Source of the DNA: Hyphodiscus hymeniophilus | Lineage: Eukaryota > Ascomycota > Leotiomycetes > Helotiales > Hyphodiscaceae | Reading direction: 5' to 3' | DNA: 64,000 bases | Assembly: GCA_016508695.1 (NCBI GenBank) | Contig: VNKQ01000012.1 | Location: 1,488,001 to 1,552,000 of the forward strand | Shown: one piece after another, positions 22,094-34,871 of the stretch | How positions within the stretch are numbered: the stretch's first letter is position 1 | How the letters are laid out: every line of letters starts with the position of its first letter | The notes under the pieces: generated by a model | The model's database searches: none | Seen by the model: only the letters and a program-made list of their open reading frames with translations | What the model was told of the DNA's origin: nothing | Made by a program: the position numbers and the translations under genes

Positions 22094-23582
22094 ATGGACG
22101 AAGATATTCGCCTTCGTGCGGCGTGTGACCGATGCCACTCCCAAAAGCTTCGATGTCCCAAACGTCCAGGGTCGGAGGTCTGCGATCGTTGTTCTAAGTC
22201 AGGAGCCTTATGTGTCTACAGCCCTTTCAGGCAGAAGAAAGAAGCCGAAGCCCAGATTCGGCGTTCAGATAAAGACTTCGGGAACAAGAAAGACAACTGT
22301 GGCTCTGTCAGAGCTAGCCAGAAAAGACAGCGTATTGCTAGTCTTGTTGAGGAACCCAGTCAGTCATACCCCCGATATTTCATGAACCTCATCGTGACGA
22401 ATGCTTCTAGATATTGACCTCGGAGATGCCTTCGGCTCTGCCATATCGAACCAAGATGAGGAAAGTATTGATATAGGGGCTAACTGGTCTTACAATTCAT
22501 ATGATACCTTCCGCCCTATGGTGGCCGATCCCTCTTTTGTCGATATGGGTTTGGTCGGTCAGGACGAACTTCCTCAGCTAGATTTCACCCTACCCGCATT
22601 GCCAAAGTATGCCGACAAAATGGACAACGTTTTGCAACTATGTAATCCACCCTTCGATCTTCAGTCTCGTGGTTTACTATGCAGCCACAAATTGAATCCT
22701 GTTGAGCCTACGCTGCCATCGCCTTCTCAACCGCTGCTCGCAGTTCAAACGCCCAAAATTCCATCATGGAATGGCCATAGCAAAGAACAACCTCAGCAGC
22801 GATCCGCGACCCATTGTATACGGCAACTCTCTGAGCTTAGTGTTTCTCTCTTTGAGCACAGCAATACAATCCCACCCCAGTCGATACACGACCCGATCCC
22901 CGAGAACGAAGTATACGAGGAGGCTATGAGCCTTCGAGCTCAAGACTATGCTTATTACACCGCCGACGAGACCTTTCGTGTCACTCAAGAGCTCATCGAT
23001 ATATATCCTTCATTCATCGAGCTTTTTGCCAGGCGAAATGTATCCTTACCAGAAGAGTCTGAGGCGCAAACTTCACCAACTGGGGATCAGAGAGTCGATC
23101 GGCTCGGTCCAATTATCCCTAATTTCTCGAATCCTGAACGCCTTGACCATGCTTCTATCCTTCTTATCCTATCCTGTCATCTTCGACTTCTCGACATCTA
23201 CGACGAGCTTTTCAAACACATGGAGGTATGCATCGAACAACGTGGTATAGTATGCAACCCTAGGCAGGCAACATTCTCGGCACCACAGCTTAAAATCGGG
23301 AACTTTACGCCTCCAGTAACAGCAGCGGTGTCGATGCAAATTCTTATGTTGGTTCACTTCGCGACTTCCCTTTGTGATTACGCCGTTGAACTCGATCGGC
23401 AAGTTCAGGACTCCGAAAATGGTTGTGCGAATGGAGAGATCTTACCGAGTGATCAAGGCGGGGATGGTGCCAGGCTGCTTTCCGTGGTTTCTTCTCGGCA
23501 AGTGAAGGAACGGGCCTCTGCCATGTTGCAGCACCTGAGTTCTTTGAGAGCATTGATGCTGAGAGAAGGTCTCATGGCTTGA
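22094..23582 (+). CDS. Zn(II)2Cys6 transcription factor, AflR-like architecture
   Basis: Join 22094..22358, 22411..23582; the 52-nt intron keeps phase, giving 478 aa. The cluster is CDRCHSQKLRCPKRPG then C-x2-C-x6-C, with cysteines at about 11, 14, 21, 30, 33 and 40, near the very N-terminus. A basic linker follows. The C-terminal half (HLRLLDIYDELFKHME; MQILMLVHFATSLCDYA; VKERASAMLQHLSSLRALML) matches the shape of the AflR-type C-terminal domain of secondary-metabolite pathway regulators. The upstream ATG-less extension was not used. The gene faces the disrupted MFS transporter, so it could once have controlled it; no biosynthetic core enzyme lies nearby in the window. Confidence 0.87.
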
Positions 23583-24515
23583 AGTGAAGTGCACCATGCA
23601 ATTACAAGTCTTAGGCTCACAAATCTACGCTCGTGGCTCATTTGCGTCAATCGGATTTTCTTGCAATATTCATGCTGCTTTCGTCCGGCCATGCTTCCAA
23701 AAGATCATCCCATCATGTGCAACCGCGGACGCTCGCCACGCTGAGGACAACGGGACATGACCTGTCATTGGAGGAATGCAGAAGTGGCGGTCTTCGGACG
23801 TGAAATCTTGTCCTAAGCTGGAGCTCGAGAAAATATCTTGTTGCCCGTAAGCAGGTACTACCAAAAATAGGGCTTGCGACTTATGGCATGGCTCCAGTAT
23901 GAGCAGCACAATGTGAACACAGAAGCGAAAAGTTTGCGAGAGGCAGCAAAAATGTACTTTGAAATTACCCATGTACGTGTATTTAAGGGTATCGAAATAT
24001 GAAGTATCTGGAGGGCTGGTTCCGGGGGTAGGGATGTATCAAGCAGGTGGAACAGCTGTACGAAGAAACAAATGAAAATGATGGAAAGGGATGAGATTGA
24101 TGACCCCGATCTCCCGGGGTAAGAAAATGTCGTTGATTTTGTTGAGAGTTGGCAATATGTGAGGGACTCATTAAGAAATGGTTCAGCCATAGTGATATAG
24201 GCCGAAAGCAAAATTTCATTTAGAATCTTCTCCTGATCTTGGGGAAAGTTCCTACCACACATACAATTCGTACCATATCATTATTAAACATCCTTTCACA
24301 CTGCTGTTTCACGACCAAAAAGCCATGACGGATGGCCGGAGGATCGGATTTGACGCCATTAAACCCGCACCATACAGTGCCTTTGGCCTCGGAGGGTCGG
24401 CTTATATCCGTTCAGCTGCTGCTCCATCAGAACATAAGCCTCGTCCGTTCCTCCGTTAATAATATTTGCAAACAATTCGGACGAAGTCGACGCTTCCCGT
24501 TTTACTCCTGTCTGG
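23583..24515. other. Intergenic, no supported gene
   Basis: About 930 bp with one minus-strand frame of 134 codons (23858-24262) that is hydrophobic in patches but has no recognisable domain. It probably carries the 3' end of the first regulator gene and the promoter of the next. Confidence 0.4.
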
Positions 24516-27237
24516 ATGCGACTTTCACGGAGCATCAACATGACTTCTTCGCCCTCACTGTCCCGTATCAGGGACGAGAGTACTAGCCATTCAAATCCTC
24601 CGAAAGCCAGGCTCTCAACCAAGGCTAGTAGACAGAGATCCAAACCTCAATTATCATGTAACTTTTGTCGAGTTCGGAAGTTCGTCCATCTCTCTGTTCC
24701 TATTTCTAGCCCTCCAAACTCCCCTCTGACCAGCCACAGACTGAAATGCGACCGCCAGAACCCATGTCAGAATTGCACAAAACGTGATCTCTCATCATCA
24801 TGTACATACATGCATGCTAGTTCCCACCACGGAAGCTCATCAGTTCACAAGGCGAGCGCGGGAAGTACGGGGCCGGGAGGGAAGGATGCGCAGGCGAGAT
24901 TGAAGCATTTGGAGGAGTTGGTTGTCACGCTTATGCAGCAGAATGCTTTCAAAGCTACTCCCTCGGTTCAAGTGCCGGATGATTCAAAAAGAAGAAGTCA
25001 ATTTGTCCAGGATGAAGCTGAGGATAACGAGCAGGAGGAAGCCAGGAAGCGAGGAGAGAAAGAAGTCTCGACGAGGGGTCTGATAGAAACCGAGGGGAGT
25101 TTTGGCCGAATGACCGTCGAGAGTGAGCAGCCGACCTATGTCGGTGCTGCTCATTGGGCTGCGATACTGGAGAGTGTAAGAGTATAATATTCGTGGGCTG
25201 ATAGTTAACTAATGAATCTTGGCAGATTGCTGGCTTGAAAGACTCGTTGGAGGATACCCAAAAGCCACCAGAGACGCATGAAGAAACGCCATCAAGTAAC
25301 CACGGACCAGAACTACTTGTCGGCTCGGTAGCAAAAGCTACAAGAGCAGAAATTCTGACTGCTCTTCCACCGAGATCAGTAACTGATCCATTAGTGCAGA
25401 GATTCTACAAGACTCCTGAATTTTCAAACAACATTCACGTGCCAACTTTCAAGAAAGAAGTATAACCACACTTCTTTAACTGTTTGATTATAGGCGCTAA
25501 CTGTGCTATTTCCAAGTACGAAATCTTCTGGTTTGATCCCAGCGCTACCCCAATAACATGGATCGGCCTCCTCTTCTCGATCCTCTGCCTCTCTCTCAAC
25601 ATCGAAGTCCTCCACACGAACTCAGCACCCAGCCTATGCACCCTCGCCCTCCGCGACCCTCTACCGCTGATCGAGATTTTGCGACAAAGGGCAATCCAAT
25701 CTCTGATACTGGGGAATTACACCGAGCCGAAGCTCTACACCGTCGAAGCACTCCTCCTCTACTTCTTCACCGAGCACTTCCGCTCCCTAACCCAGGAATG
25801 CCACGTCGGAGCATGGATGGCAATGGGCCTTCTCGTGCGCGCTGCGATGCGGCTAGGCTACCACCGCGATGCGCGACACTCTCCCCAGATCTCCGTCTTG
25901 AGAGGGGAAATGCAGCGCAGGATCTGGGCCACGATTGTGCATATGGATGTCCAGACCTCGTGTCGAGTTGGGCTGCCGCGGATGCTCAACGAGGAATCTT
26001 TCGACACGCAGATGCCTTCCAACTTGAAGGATGAGGATCTTTGGGAGGGGATGAAGGAGTTGCGAGCTGAGAGACCGTGGAGTCAAGAGACGGGAAATAC
26101 TTATCCGCTTATTAAACACAAGATCATTGGAATTTATGGGATCATTGTGGATCGCATGGCTGGGGTTGGGAGTGTCGAGTATAAAGAGGTTTCGAGGCTT
26201 GATGGGATGCTAAGTGACCTGTGGGACAAAATTCCTGAGTTTCTTAAGGTCAGGAGTGTGGGGGATTTGAAGATTGAAGATGCGAATTTGATTGTGAGGA
26301 GGTTCTCGGTCAACCTGTGCTTCCAGCGAGCGAGATGCATGCTTCATCGCAAATATCTCCTCCCATTGAGTGAGGGTGTTGAGAGGTATGAGTATTCGGT
26401 CAAAGCCTGTGTTGATGCTGGTATGCATATTTTGCAGTCGCAGGCTATAGTATACGAGCAGTCGAAGCCGGACCGGAGGCTTTACGCTCATAGATGGAAG
26501 ATCACGTCGTTGATGACGCATGATTTCCTTTTAGCGGCCATGTTGCTTTGCGTGTACCTCAATCAGAGAATCGGCAATCAATCATCCTCAGTATCTTGCG
26601 TTCATGACGGTTCCGCGAATTGGGCTAGAGAAGAGATGCTGCACGTGTTGGAGGGATCATATCGCATCTGGGATGAGGCTAGTCGCACATCGAAGGATGC
26701 GTGGAAGGCTGCAAAGACGTTGAGTAGAACTCTGTCGAAAGTCAGAAGAACCGAGAAAGTAACGGAAGCGAGCCAAGAAAGGTCGTCGTTCAGTGCAACA
26801 TCTACAAACAGCTCTCACAGAACTTCTTTGCCGAAAATGCCAACGACGTTACTCGATGCAGGCCAAGCACTACCAGTCAGCGTGGAAAACACGGATGCTC
26901 TTTGGCGATGGAGTAACTTCGCACACAATCAGTCATTGCAGACAGATGAGCAAGATTCATTCGATGCTCCTTTTGAGGCGATGATGAATAAGCCGTTTGA
27001 ACTCGACTGGGTAAGTGAAGCCATCCTCGAATACCGCACTGAAAACTCCTCTAAACATTCAATGAAAGAACAAACGTTAACCTCTTCAAATTTTAGGACC
27101 TATGGGATTCCCTCTTCCAAAACAGCCTATCCGGAAACGCTCTTGACCAGAGGAATTCCGATGCTGGACCAGCTGGCGCTCCCCCACAACATGAAGGGAA
27201 ACGTAGCATGGAAGACGACCTGCGACCCGAATCCTAG
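24516..27237 (+). CDS. Zn(II)2Cys6 transcription factor with fungal-specific regulatory domain
   Basis: Join 24516..24679, 24740..25175, 25226..25459, 25517..27010, 27097..27237; introns of 60, 50, 57 and 86 nt keep phase, giving 822 aa. A start at the second ATG (24540) is equally possible. The zinc cluster is split by intron 1 between CNFCRVRK and LKCDRQNPCQNCTKRD, cysteines at about 48, 51, 58, 64, 67 and 76. A short coiled-coil-like stretch (ARLKHLEELVVTLMQQN) follows, then the fungal transcription-factor domain (EALLLYFFTEHF; LLVRAAMRLGYHRDA; EMQRRIWATIVHMDV). The family binds CGG-type triplets and controls metabolism or drug response. Its target is unknown; the oxalate decarboxylase gene lies 1 kb downstream on the same strand. 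Confidence 0.9.
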
Positions 27238-28193
27238 GTATCGGATATTCAGGGGATGGCGGATGCTCCACAGTTGTGATTGGAGGATTTCTCAAGATCC
27301 ATGAGTGCTCCGCAATGGAAATCTACTCGCGTGCGGGGAAATCCACAGCGGCATTTCTGATAGGTACCGAACATTGCGAAGCACACCCGAGATGCTTCCT
27401 GAAGGATCTCTTGGTTCATGGATAGCTCGCTAGAAGATCAGCAGGCACAAGCTGTTATTCAGGGGTTGTGCTTATTATACGCGTGTTCATATTGTAACTA
27501 GAGACCGGCTCACCAGAGCTATGCTACCTTGGTCGTTCCTAGACTTTCGACGACGAGTGACTTAAAAATGCAGGCTGTGCCACCTCATCTAAGTCTATAA
27601 TATCTCCCTTAGCAGATGCTCAACTGAAGAGCTTCCAATACCGGTGAGAATGCCGAGGTGGAGATTTCAAGCACACCTGCTTACTCCCCTGACAGTCCCC
27701 GGACCCCGGACATTACCCCGCGTGATCGACGCTGACATATGTAGGGGTAGTGCTTTTCACCGCATCACCTCCTAGCTAAGTCCAGGGCATGCCGAGCCAT
27801 CGCCGAAATACAAATATAGATTTTGGGTTTTTTGTGTAAAACATCGTCACTTTGATTCTGTGTTCTCGGCATCTTCTCACTGCCAAGAGAATACCCCGCT
27901 GGGGATAAAATACACGCATGAAGAACGGCAAATATAGTACGAGGTAGGCTCACTGCTACAACACATTGGGCTTGTTCGCCGAGATTGTTTTCAAAGAGGA
28001 AGCTGGGAAGACAATATTTCTGGGACCTGGTGATGAGGGGGAGTAGCTTCAAGAGGTAGATATGAATCGTGAGAATGCCACAACTTCCATCACTGGATTC
28101 TGCGATTATCTGCTTGAAGAGACTCACTTTCCCTTGATCAGGTGAACATTTCAGGAAATCATCTTTCCTCTTCGATTGACCTTGTTTGTGACA
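27238..28193. other. Intergenic, oxalate decarboxylase promoter
   Basis: About 950 bp. A minus-strand frame at 27765-28250 overlaps the start of the next gene and is not credible. No repeat is visible. Confidence 0.4.
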
Positions 28194-29895
28194 ATGACTC
28201 GAATCAGCACCATCACAAGTGTGTTGCTTACGATCGCAAGTCTGGAGCACACTGCCCTGGCCGCTCCACTGGCAGCTACCGGTACATCCTCTGCCACAGT
28301 TCCAACTGCTCTCTTAGGATTCAGTCCAGATAATACCGTCAAAAATGAAAACACGGATAACATTGACTTTCAGTTCGCCGCTGGGCAAACCGAGGCAGCA
28401 AACATAGGTCCATACCTCGATTTCAACAACATCCAGAACCCGCAGCCAATTCGTGGCACGAAAGGCGGCACTGATCCGGGACCAAGGACTGAGGAATACG
28501 ATGTGCTGAACCCGGACAAACTTGCACCACCCGGAGTCAGTTTCTCAATTACTTAGAAATCAAACCCTATGTTAGAAATGTTGCGCGAGTTTGGTACACC
28601 TAGGGCGTTTCCCAGGTAGAACCACGTCGTCTACATTCTCAAATTTGGAGCATCAGCATGCTGACTTTATGAACTTGCAGACAGATCATGGAGGTGTTGA
28701 CAATGCACAATGGCCTCTTGGACTAAGTCATAATAAGCTCGGTCTTGGAAGAGCCGGTTGGTCGCGACAACAGAACACCGATAATATTCCTATCGCGACG
28801 GATATGGCGGGGGTAGACATGCGTTTGGAAGAGGGTGCATACCGCGAATTACATTGGCACAAGGCGGCAGAGTGGTCGTATGTTCTGAATGGAAGTGTAA
28901 GAGTGCAGGCGGTGAACGAAGAGGGACAGACATTTGTTGACGATCTGAATGCCGGGGATGTGTGGTACTTCCCGCCGTAGGTGGACCCCAACTGCCAGCT
29001 AACTAGGCTCCCATCAACTGACGTTTGACGTAGAGGTGTCCCACATTCACTCCAAGGCTTGGCGGGTGGTGTTGAATTCCTTCTGGTATTCGACGACGGA
29101 AGCTTCTCAGAAGACAACACATTCTTGGCATCTGAAACGTTTGCGCACAATCCTGTAAGCACCATAGTCTATCGCAAGACATACCATGCTAACATCTCAT
29201 CAGCTGGAAGTACTGTCTAAAAACTTTCAACTTCCACTCTCAGCATGGTCGAACATTCCACCTGGAGAGCTCTTCATTTTCCCCGGCACAAAGGCACCAG
29301 CAGATATATCCAAGCAGAACATCGTCGGATCAGCGGGGATTGTTCCTATCGAAAATTCATACACTTATCACCTCTCCAAGGCAGCACCGACGCATGAAGT
29401 GGAAGGTGGCTCGATCAAGGTCCTGGATCCAACACTCTTCCCAATCGCAAGCTCATTCTCTGCTGCAATAGTGACAGTCAAACCTGGCGCCATGCGTGAG
29501 ATCCACTGGCACACGACCAGTGACGAATGGAACTTTTTCGTAGCCGGCAATGCAAGAATCAGCGTCTACGCTGCACAAGGGAATGCAAGGACCTTCGACT
29601 ACCACGCGGGAGACTGCGGATATATCCCCAAGTCCATGACACATTACGTCGAGAATATTGGAACAGATGATGTGGTATTTGTGGAGGTTTTACAAGCCGA
29701 TCATTTCTCGGGTAAGTCGAGTAATCCTGCTATTGGGGGAGATACTAACTGCTGCAAACAGATGTCTCACTCGGACAATGGGTTGGATTAACGCCACCTC
29801 AGATTATCCAAGATACGTTGAACCTGACAAATGAGACTGTGTCGCAGTTCAAAAAGGAGAAGCAGTACATTGTGCAAGGAGATGTTGTGGCATGA
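28194..29895 (+). CDS. Oxalate decarboxylase family bicupin, secreted
   Basis: Join 28194..28535, 28681..28976, 29034..29154, 29204..29711, 29762..29895; introns of 145, 57, 49 and 50 nt keep phase, giving 466 aa. The N-terminus is a signal peptide (TITSVLLTIASLEHTALA). Cupin 1 has ELHWHKAAEWSYVLNG plus GVPHSL, and cupin 2 has EIHWHTTSDEWNFFVAG plus MTHYVEN, each supplying the three His and one Glu that bind manganese. The enzyme converts oxalate to formate and CO2 and is used by fungi to control oxalate and pH outside the cell. The 145-nt first intron is long for this window but joins APPG to TDHGG exactly as in relatives. Active-site loop residues that separate decarboxylase from oxidase were not resolved. 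Confidence 0.92.
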
Positions 29896-32001
29896 TATTG
29901 ATTTAGGCTTGATTTCAGGAGTTCTCCAAGTCCTTTTGCATTTCTTGGCATACTGGACGAAATGTTCTTGAATTTTTAACCATGGGATATTGTAGATCGA
30001 CTTCAATCGAGTAGATGTAACTTGAGAACAGATCACGAATGGTTTTTTTGGCATTACTGACCTCCCTCATCACGTGTCTATTTTTCATAACAGAAATGGG
30101 TATCATTGGGAGTCATGGGGAGTCAGGGTGTAGATGAGTCCAGAAACCGATTTATGAGAGATGAATCGAGACACTCAAATTACAAGAGAGAGTAAAATCT
30201 GATGAACAGTGCATGAGGTTCCGAAATCAAGCGTAAGATGTCTAAGTCACGTGCCTAGGTGATATCAAAGCCCGACTTGTCTGTCTCGGTATTAAACAAG
30301 TGGGCGATGGGTTTGCGTATATGGAGAAAATAAACCGCTGCGACGTGCAACAAAACGGTAGTGAACCACAGAAGAGAGAAGAGGGTGACAGATTTGGGTT
30401 CCAACTTCTGAATTGAACGGGAGCTATGACAAACAATCAACGGCGTAGGAGCGCCAATGGGTCCGGCTCCAAATGTGGTGTTGTTTGGTTCAAATACCAA
30501 AGTCAGCTTCTTACTGTGACCGGCAATAGACTTTGCACAAGAATACTAGAAGCCTAGTAGTAGAGCATAATGGGGCTTCGTGTTTGTAAGGATATTGGCT
30601 CGTATGCTACTCAGCCAACACTTGGTGTGCCCTTTTGGGACAGCGTGGCTCGACGGTATCGTGTCAGAAATCGGAGCATTGGTACAGAGTGTTGTCAGAT
30701 TAGATCAAGTTTAATCCTCATCGATCACACTGCTAGAGTAGGAACCATAGCACAATGCCAGGCTTCGGGCTCGAGCAGCTGCATGAAGCACAAGGATCTT
30801 TGGATAAGCTCTTTGCTATCATCATCCAGACTCTGGGTATCTTATCGGAATCTTAGAACAAATATTGTTTGGCTGTTGTCCCTCGAACTCGAGATTATAA
30901 CAAGCCAGCGTAACAAGCAACAATAAAAGAGAAGGCTGGCCGCAGTTTGATGACTCGGTTGACTTAACATAGAAGAGAGACTGACGATAGCGCAGTCAAA
31001 CGAAGGTCTTTGATCAACGCTGGCTGATACACGTCGGACTCACTTGGTCGTTCAATCATTCTCAGCGATCAGACCTCTCCTTCGAAAGCCACGTCGTGGT
31101 TTTATCACTCACATTGTCTGAGCCATTGGAGTCTCTCAAAAAGGTCCAGACTCCTCCATTGAGGAACGATGCATCAACCAAAGATTGGAGATCGTTATTC
31201 CGTAAGACTGTGATGAGGATCTGCAATGAGGCTGGTTGATGCGCTTGACGGCATTTAGATGTAGGATATCGAATAATAGATCTAGTTAGACGGCCGGGCT
31301 CTGCAAGAGGAGAAGTATTACGTAACAGAGCGGTTGATGCATTATGATTGCCAAGGAAGGAAGGGACAACCTCGCCGTCGCGTTGAAGTCAACGACGACG
31401 GGCTGAATCATGGACAGACGCGACTGAATATTTTGATGGTTCAACTCAGCTTTTCACTAGCGCCAGCTTAGCGTGGAGTAGCGTCATGATCCCTGTCAGG
31501 CTCTTCAGGATATTAATGGCCTTTTGTCCCCAGAGAAAATCCAAATCCGAGGACATCCAAAAGAGTGGACCCGCTCAATTTGACCTCTTCTCATTGGCTG
31601 GCCTCTCTACAACCAATCATATCTTAAGTTCTTCCGGACTATTCCTAACTCGTCCGACTCCCCACTCAGTGTACCCCTCCAAGGCTCAAGGTACCGCATT
31701 TTCTTGTACCGTACCCGCGTTCGAATATAGAAGAACCAAACCAGCTTCATCTTCACAACCGGGTCTTCCGGCTTGCGGGAAGCGTTTTAATCCTCCGGAA
31801 CCGGAGAACACATCTCGGAACGGGCTCTCGACGACTCAAAGCCGAGCCGGATATATATCCATACTCATTCATACCCATACTCGGACCGTGAGCGCAACCG
31901 CGAATCAAGGCGGCATCTTTGGTGCATTAGCCTTGCATACCGCCTCACCGTCAAAGTCACGAACGAACAAACAAACGAGCGAACGAACGAGACAAAAGAC
32001 A
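29896..32001. other. Long intergenic region upstream of NC2-alpha
   Basis: About 2.1 kb with no supported gene. The frame at 31486-32001 is open and in phase with NC2-alpha, but its composition looks like untranslated leader. Just before the NC2-alpha ATG is a GAAC/GAAA-type simple repeat (31958-31995). A CACGTG box lies near 30248. Confidence 0.45.
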
Positions 32002-32928
32002 ATGGACGGCACATATGCGCCACAATCCCCCGACTTCTCTTCTTTCTTGTCCTCCCCCTCAAAATCGAAATCAAAATCAAAATCACAACATCCATATCAA
32101 CCCCAACCCCAACCCACCACCACCTTCTCCTCCTCCTCCTCCTCCTACCGCCCTCGATCGCCAGTCATCCCCTCCTTCAACTCGATACAGCCCCACCCAC
32201 AAATTCCAAATCAACATTATCCTCTGCACCCCAATCAATACCAGAACCACGCTGCTCCTCCGCAGCAAGACTTCGCCTTCGGAGCCGACGAATACGAGTC
32301 GACTTCATACATGCCACCGATCCCCGCACTCCCAGCAGCGCATTCTTTCGGTGCGCCCCAAAATACATATTACCCCCAGCCCGGGACCATCAAGAGCGAA
32401 GACCCTTACGAATACACCAATCCATCCTACGACGGCGCACAAGACACATATCTCCCCTCGCCCGTCATGTCTCGCGCCCCACGGAATGCGCCCTCCTCCT
32501 TCGGCGCCCCCTCAGCTGTGCGCCCCAAGAACCCGAATCCGAACAACATAGAGATCAGGACCAAGTTCCCCGTCGCGCGCATAAAGCGCATCATGCAGGC
32601 CGACGAGGAGGTGGGGAAGGTGGCCCAGGTCACGCCGGTCGCCGTGTCCAAGGCGCTGGAGCTGTTCATGATCTCGTTGGTTTCGGGCGCGGCGGACAAG
32701 GCGAGAGAGAAGGGCGGGAAGAGGGTCACGGCCCAGCATCTGAAGATGGTCGTCCAGGCCGATGAGCAGTTTGATTTCCTGAGTGAGATCGTCGGGAAGA
32801 TCGCGGATGGCGTCGAGGCGGGTGGGGATGGGAAGAAACGGAAGGTCAAGAGTGATATGGATAGTGAGAGCGAGGAGGAGAAGAAGGGACGGAAGGGCAA
32901 GGGACGGAGGAAGAAGAGTGATGATTGA
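32002..32928 (+). CDS. BUR6: NC2 alpha (DRAP1/Bur6-type) histone-fold transcription corepressor
   Basis: Single exon of 308 aa. The histone fold at about 180-265 reads TKFPVARIKRIMQADEEVGK, then PVAVSKALELFMISLV and TAQHLKMVVQADEQFDFL, closely matching the NC2-alpha/DRAP1 pattern rather than NF-YC or Dpb4. Partnered with NC2-beta it binds TBP on DNA and represses or redistributes transcription initiation. The first 175 residues are Ser/Pro/Gln/Tyr-rich and disordered, a long extension compared with the yeast protein. The C-terminus is a basic Lys/Arg/Glu tail. The start at 32002 (MDGTYAPQS) was chosen over 31486 because the upstream in-frame sequence contains simple repeats and no conserved content. 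Confidence 0.85.
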   Translation: MDGTYAPQSPDFSSFLSSPSKSKSKSKSQHPYQPQPQPTTTFSSSSSSYRPRSPVIPSFNSIQPHPQIPNQHYPLHPNQYQNHAAPPQQDFAFGADEYESTSYMPPIPALPAAHSFGAPQNTYYPQPGTIKSEDPYEYTNPSYDGAQDTYLPSPVMSRAPRNAPSSFGAPSAVRPKNPNPNNIEIRTKFPVARIKRIMQADEEVGKVAQVTPVAVSKALELFMISLVSGAADKAREKGGKRVTAQHLKMVVQADEQFDFLSEIVGKIADGVEAGGDGKKRKVKSDMDSESEEEKKGRKGKGRRKKSDD

Positions 32929-33729
32929 GCACCCTGGGATGGGTCCATGGTCTGATGAAGCTGGCATTTGAAGTGGCGTTTTGTGGGATTGCATACACCT
33001 GGCGAACGAACGATGAATGTTTCTGCTCTTTCTTGAATCGCTGGCGGTGCTTTGTTTTACACTTGCAATTCGTTTCCTTTCCATCCCCGATGGCTCCTTT
33101 AACTCGATCGTCAATTCGCCGATGATGCTTCTCTAGCTTTTCCTCGCGCGTTGCATCCCATTCGACTCACCGCTCACTTCTACCTTCTTCCAACGCAGCA
33201 GTCCATCTTAAACACAACAGTTTATACCGAACTCCCAGCCAATCAAGCCTGTCTCGCTTTTCCGCCTCCGAAAGTTCCTCTCCTCCGCCCTACTCTAACC
33301 TCCTTTTCCGCACCCATATGCACTACGTATTTCCCCACAGATCATACGATTTGCCGCAAGCACTTGTAAGTCTTGGTTATTCGCTTAAGAGGGGTGACCA
33401 GACCATCAGTAGGCGACGTTGAACCGTGACGGATCTCACATAACTTGGGGACGGAGGATATGGGCCCATAGTCTGGCAACCTTGAAGCCCTGGACTGTAC
33501 AGGGCATGCCGAAGAGTGAACACAGGTGCTGCTGCTTTCTCTTGAGAAGCGCGCCAACTAGAAGTTGAATATACAGGCTATTGAAACTGTGCCATTAAGA
33601 ATATCTCTTCATGTGATCCACCTAAGCAAGCCATTGAAAACCGTCTAGGCGTTCCCATCTATTCCGCAAGCCCGTGGTATTCCCCTTCGTTGGCCATGTC
33701 ACCAGCGCCTTCTCAAACCACTCCAATCC
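32929..33729. other. Intergenic, convergent 3' flanks
   Basis: About 800 bp between convergent genes. Pyrimidine-rich near 33130-33330. No gene is supported. Confidence 0.4.
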
Positions 33730-34871
33730 CTACTCTGCCCTGCCAACAGACTTCAGAAACGTTGCCAGATTTAACATACTGTGCCTATCACCGCTGGCAG
33801 CACCAATCTCAAGCCATTCTCTCGCAATAGCAAAATCCTGCAACTTATCCGGAGGCATCGCCCCGTTCGGCTGCGGCTGGTTCACCAAGGCCCTTGACCG
33901 AGCTATGACTTTATGGACCTCTAACACGCCCAGCTCACCAGCTGCCTCGGGAATGCCGGACGACGCAGCTTTCATGAGATAAAGTTCTTGCTCTACCGAT
34001 CCCCTGGCCTGCAGTTTACCAAGCATGAAATAAGCTCTCGGCTCATCCAGCTCGAGCGCAGCTTTCCGAAGCATTGTCTCGGCCCCGACTTCGTCGTTTC
34101 TCCTAAGTAGAATCCGAGACTGCGCAATAATTGCCTCGCCTAGGCCAACGAAGTCAGGTCCCGACTCGGCAGCTTCACGGAACCACTTCAGCGCCTCGTC
34201 TTCCTTGCCTCGTTGCTCCAGGACTTGGCCGTACAGCAGCATGGCATCGGGATCTTGCTGTTTCGCGAGGATGGCGAGGCGTTGGAGGGGAGTCGCGAGC
34301 TCAGCAGAACTTAGGGCTGATGAGACGAGAGCGGACTTGATGAGATGGAATGTAGCATGCTTGTCGCCGAGCGCTGCTGCCGCTCGAAGCAATCTCTGCC
34401 CCAGATGGCGTGTGGGGTCGGAGGGTGACCGCATGCATATCATGCCCAGTAAATACAGATGGGCCGCTGAGATTCCATGATCTGATTTCGTCAGAGAGAC
34501 ACGATGAGGATGAATAAAAAGGTAAGCGTACCATCACATAGCTTGCGCTCCCAGCCAGGGGTTGGTCTCCGTTCGCGCTCTTGATACTGACGAAGGATTT
34601 CGAGTGCACTGTCGGGAGTAATACCAAGCGCCCCTGATTTGTGGCCACTCTCGAGGAGAGCGAGAGTGGGAAGGACAGCCTCTCCGTCCACACTTCTACT
34701 CCCTCGAGCCGTTCCTGTAGTTGGCCCTAGCCTAGAGGCAGTTTTCGATTTCTGCACTCGTGGAGATCTGGCAGGTTTTGCAGCAAAGCTGGGACTTGTC
34801 TGGAAAGATCTTATACGCAGTGACTTGCAGGTGAGTTCTATCGCCGGCTTCATTTTCCGTAAAGTAGACAT
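33730..34871 (-). CDS. Sel1/TPR-type repeat protein, possibly mitochondrial
   Basis: Complement(33730..34481, 34532..34871); the 50-nt intron keeps phase, giving 363 aa. The N-terminus is basic and Ser-rich (LRIRSFQTSPSFAAKPARSP), like a mitochondrial presequence. The rest is helical with Sel1/TPR-like units, clearest in DAMLLYGQVLEQRGKEDEAL then KWFREAAE, and again in DEPRAYFMLGKLQARG and AREWLEIGAASGDRHSM. Such proteins act as scaffolds, for example in mitochondrial translation or membrane-protein assembly. Function unknown. Confidence 0.8.

Noticed and set aside
23858..24262. 134-codon minus-strand frame between two regulators
   Set aside because: No domain, no splice partners and patchy hydrophobicity; likely chance.
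27765..28250. 161-codon minus-strand frame
   Set aside because: Overlaps the signal-peptide exon of the oxalate decarboxylase and has no recognisable content.
31486..32001. Upstream extension of the NC2-alpha frame
   Set aside because: In-frame and open but includes simple repeats and no family similarity; treated as 5' leader.
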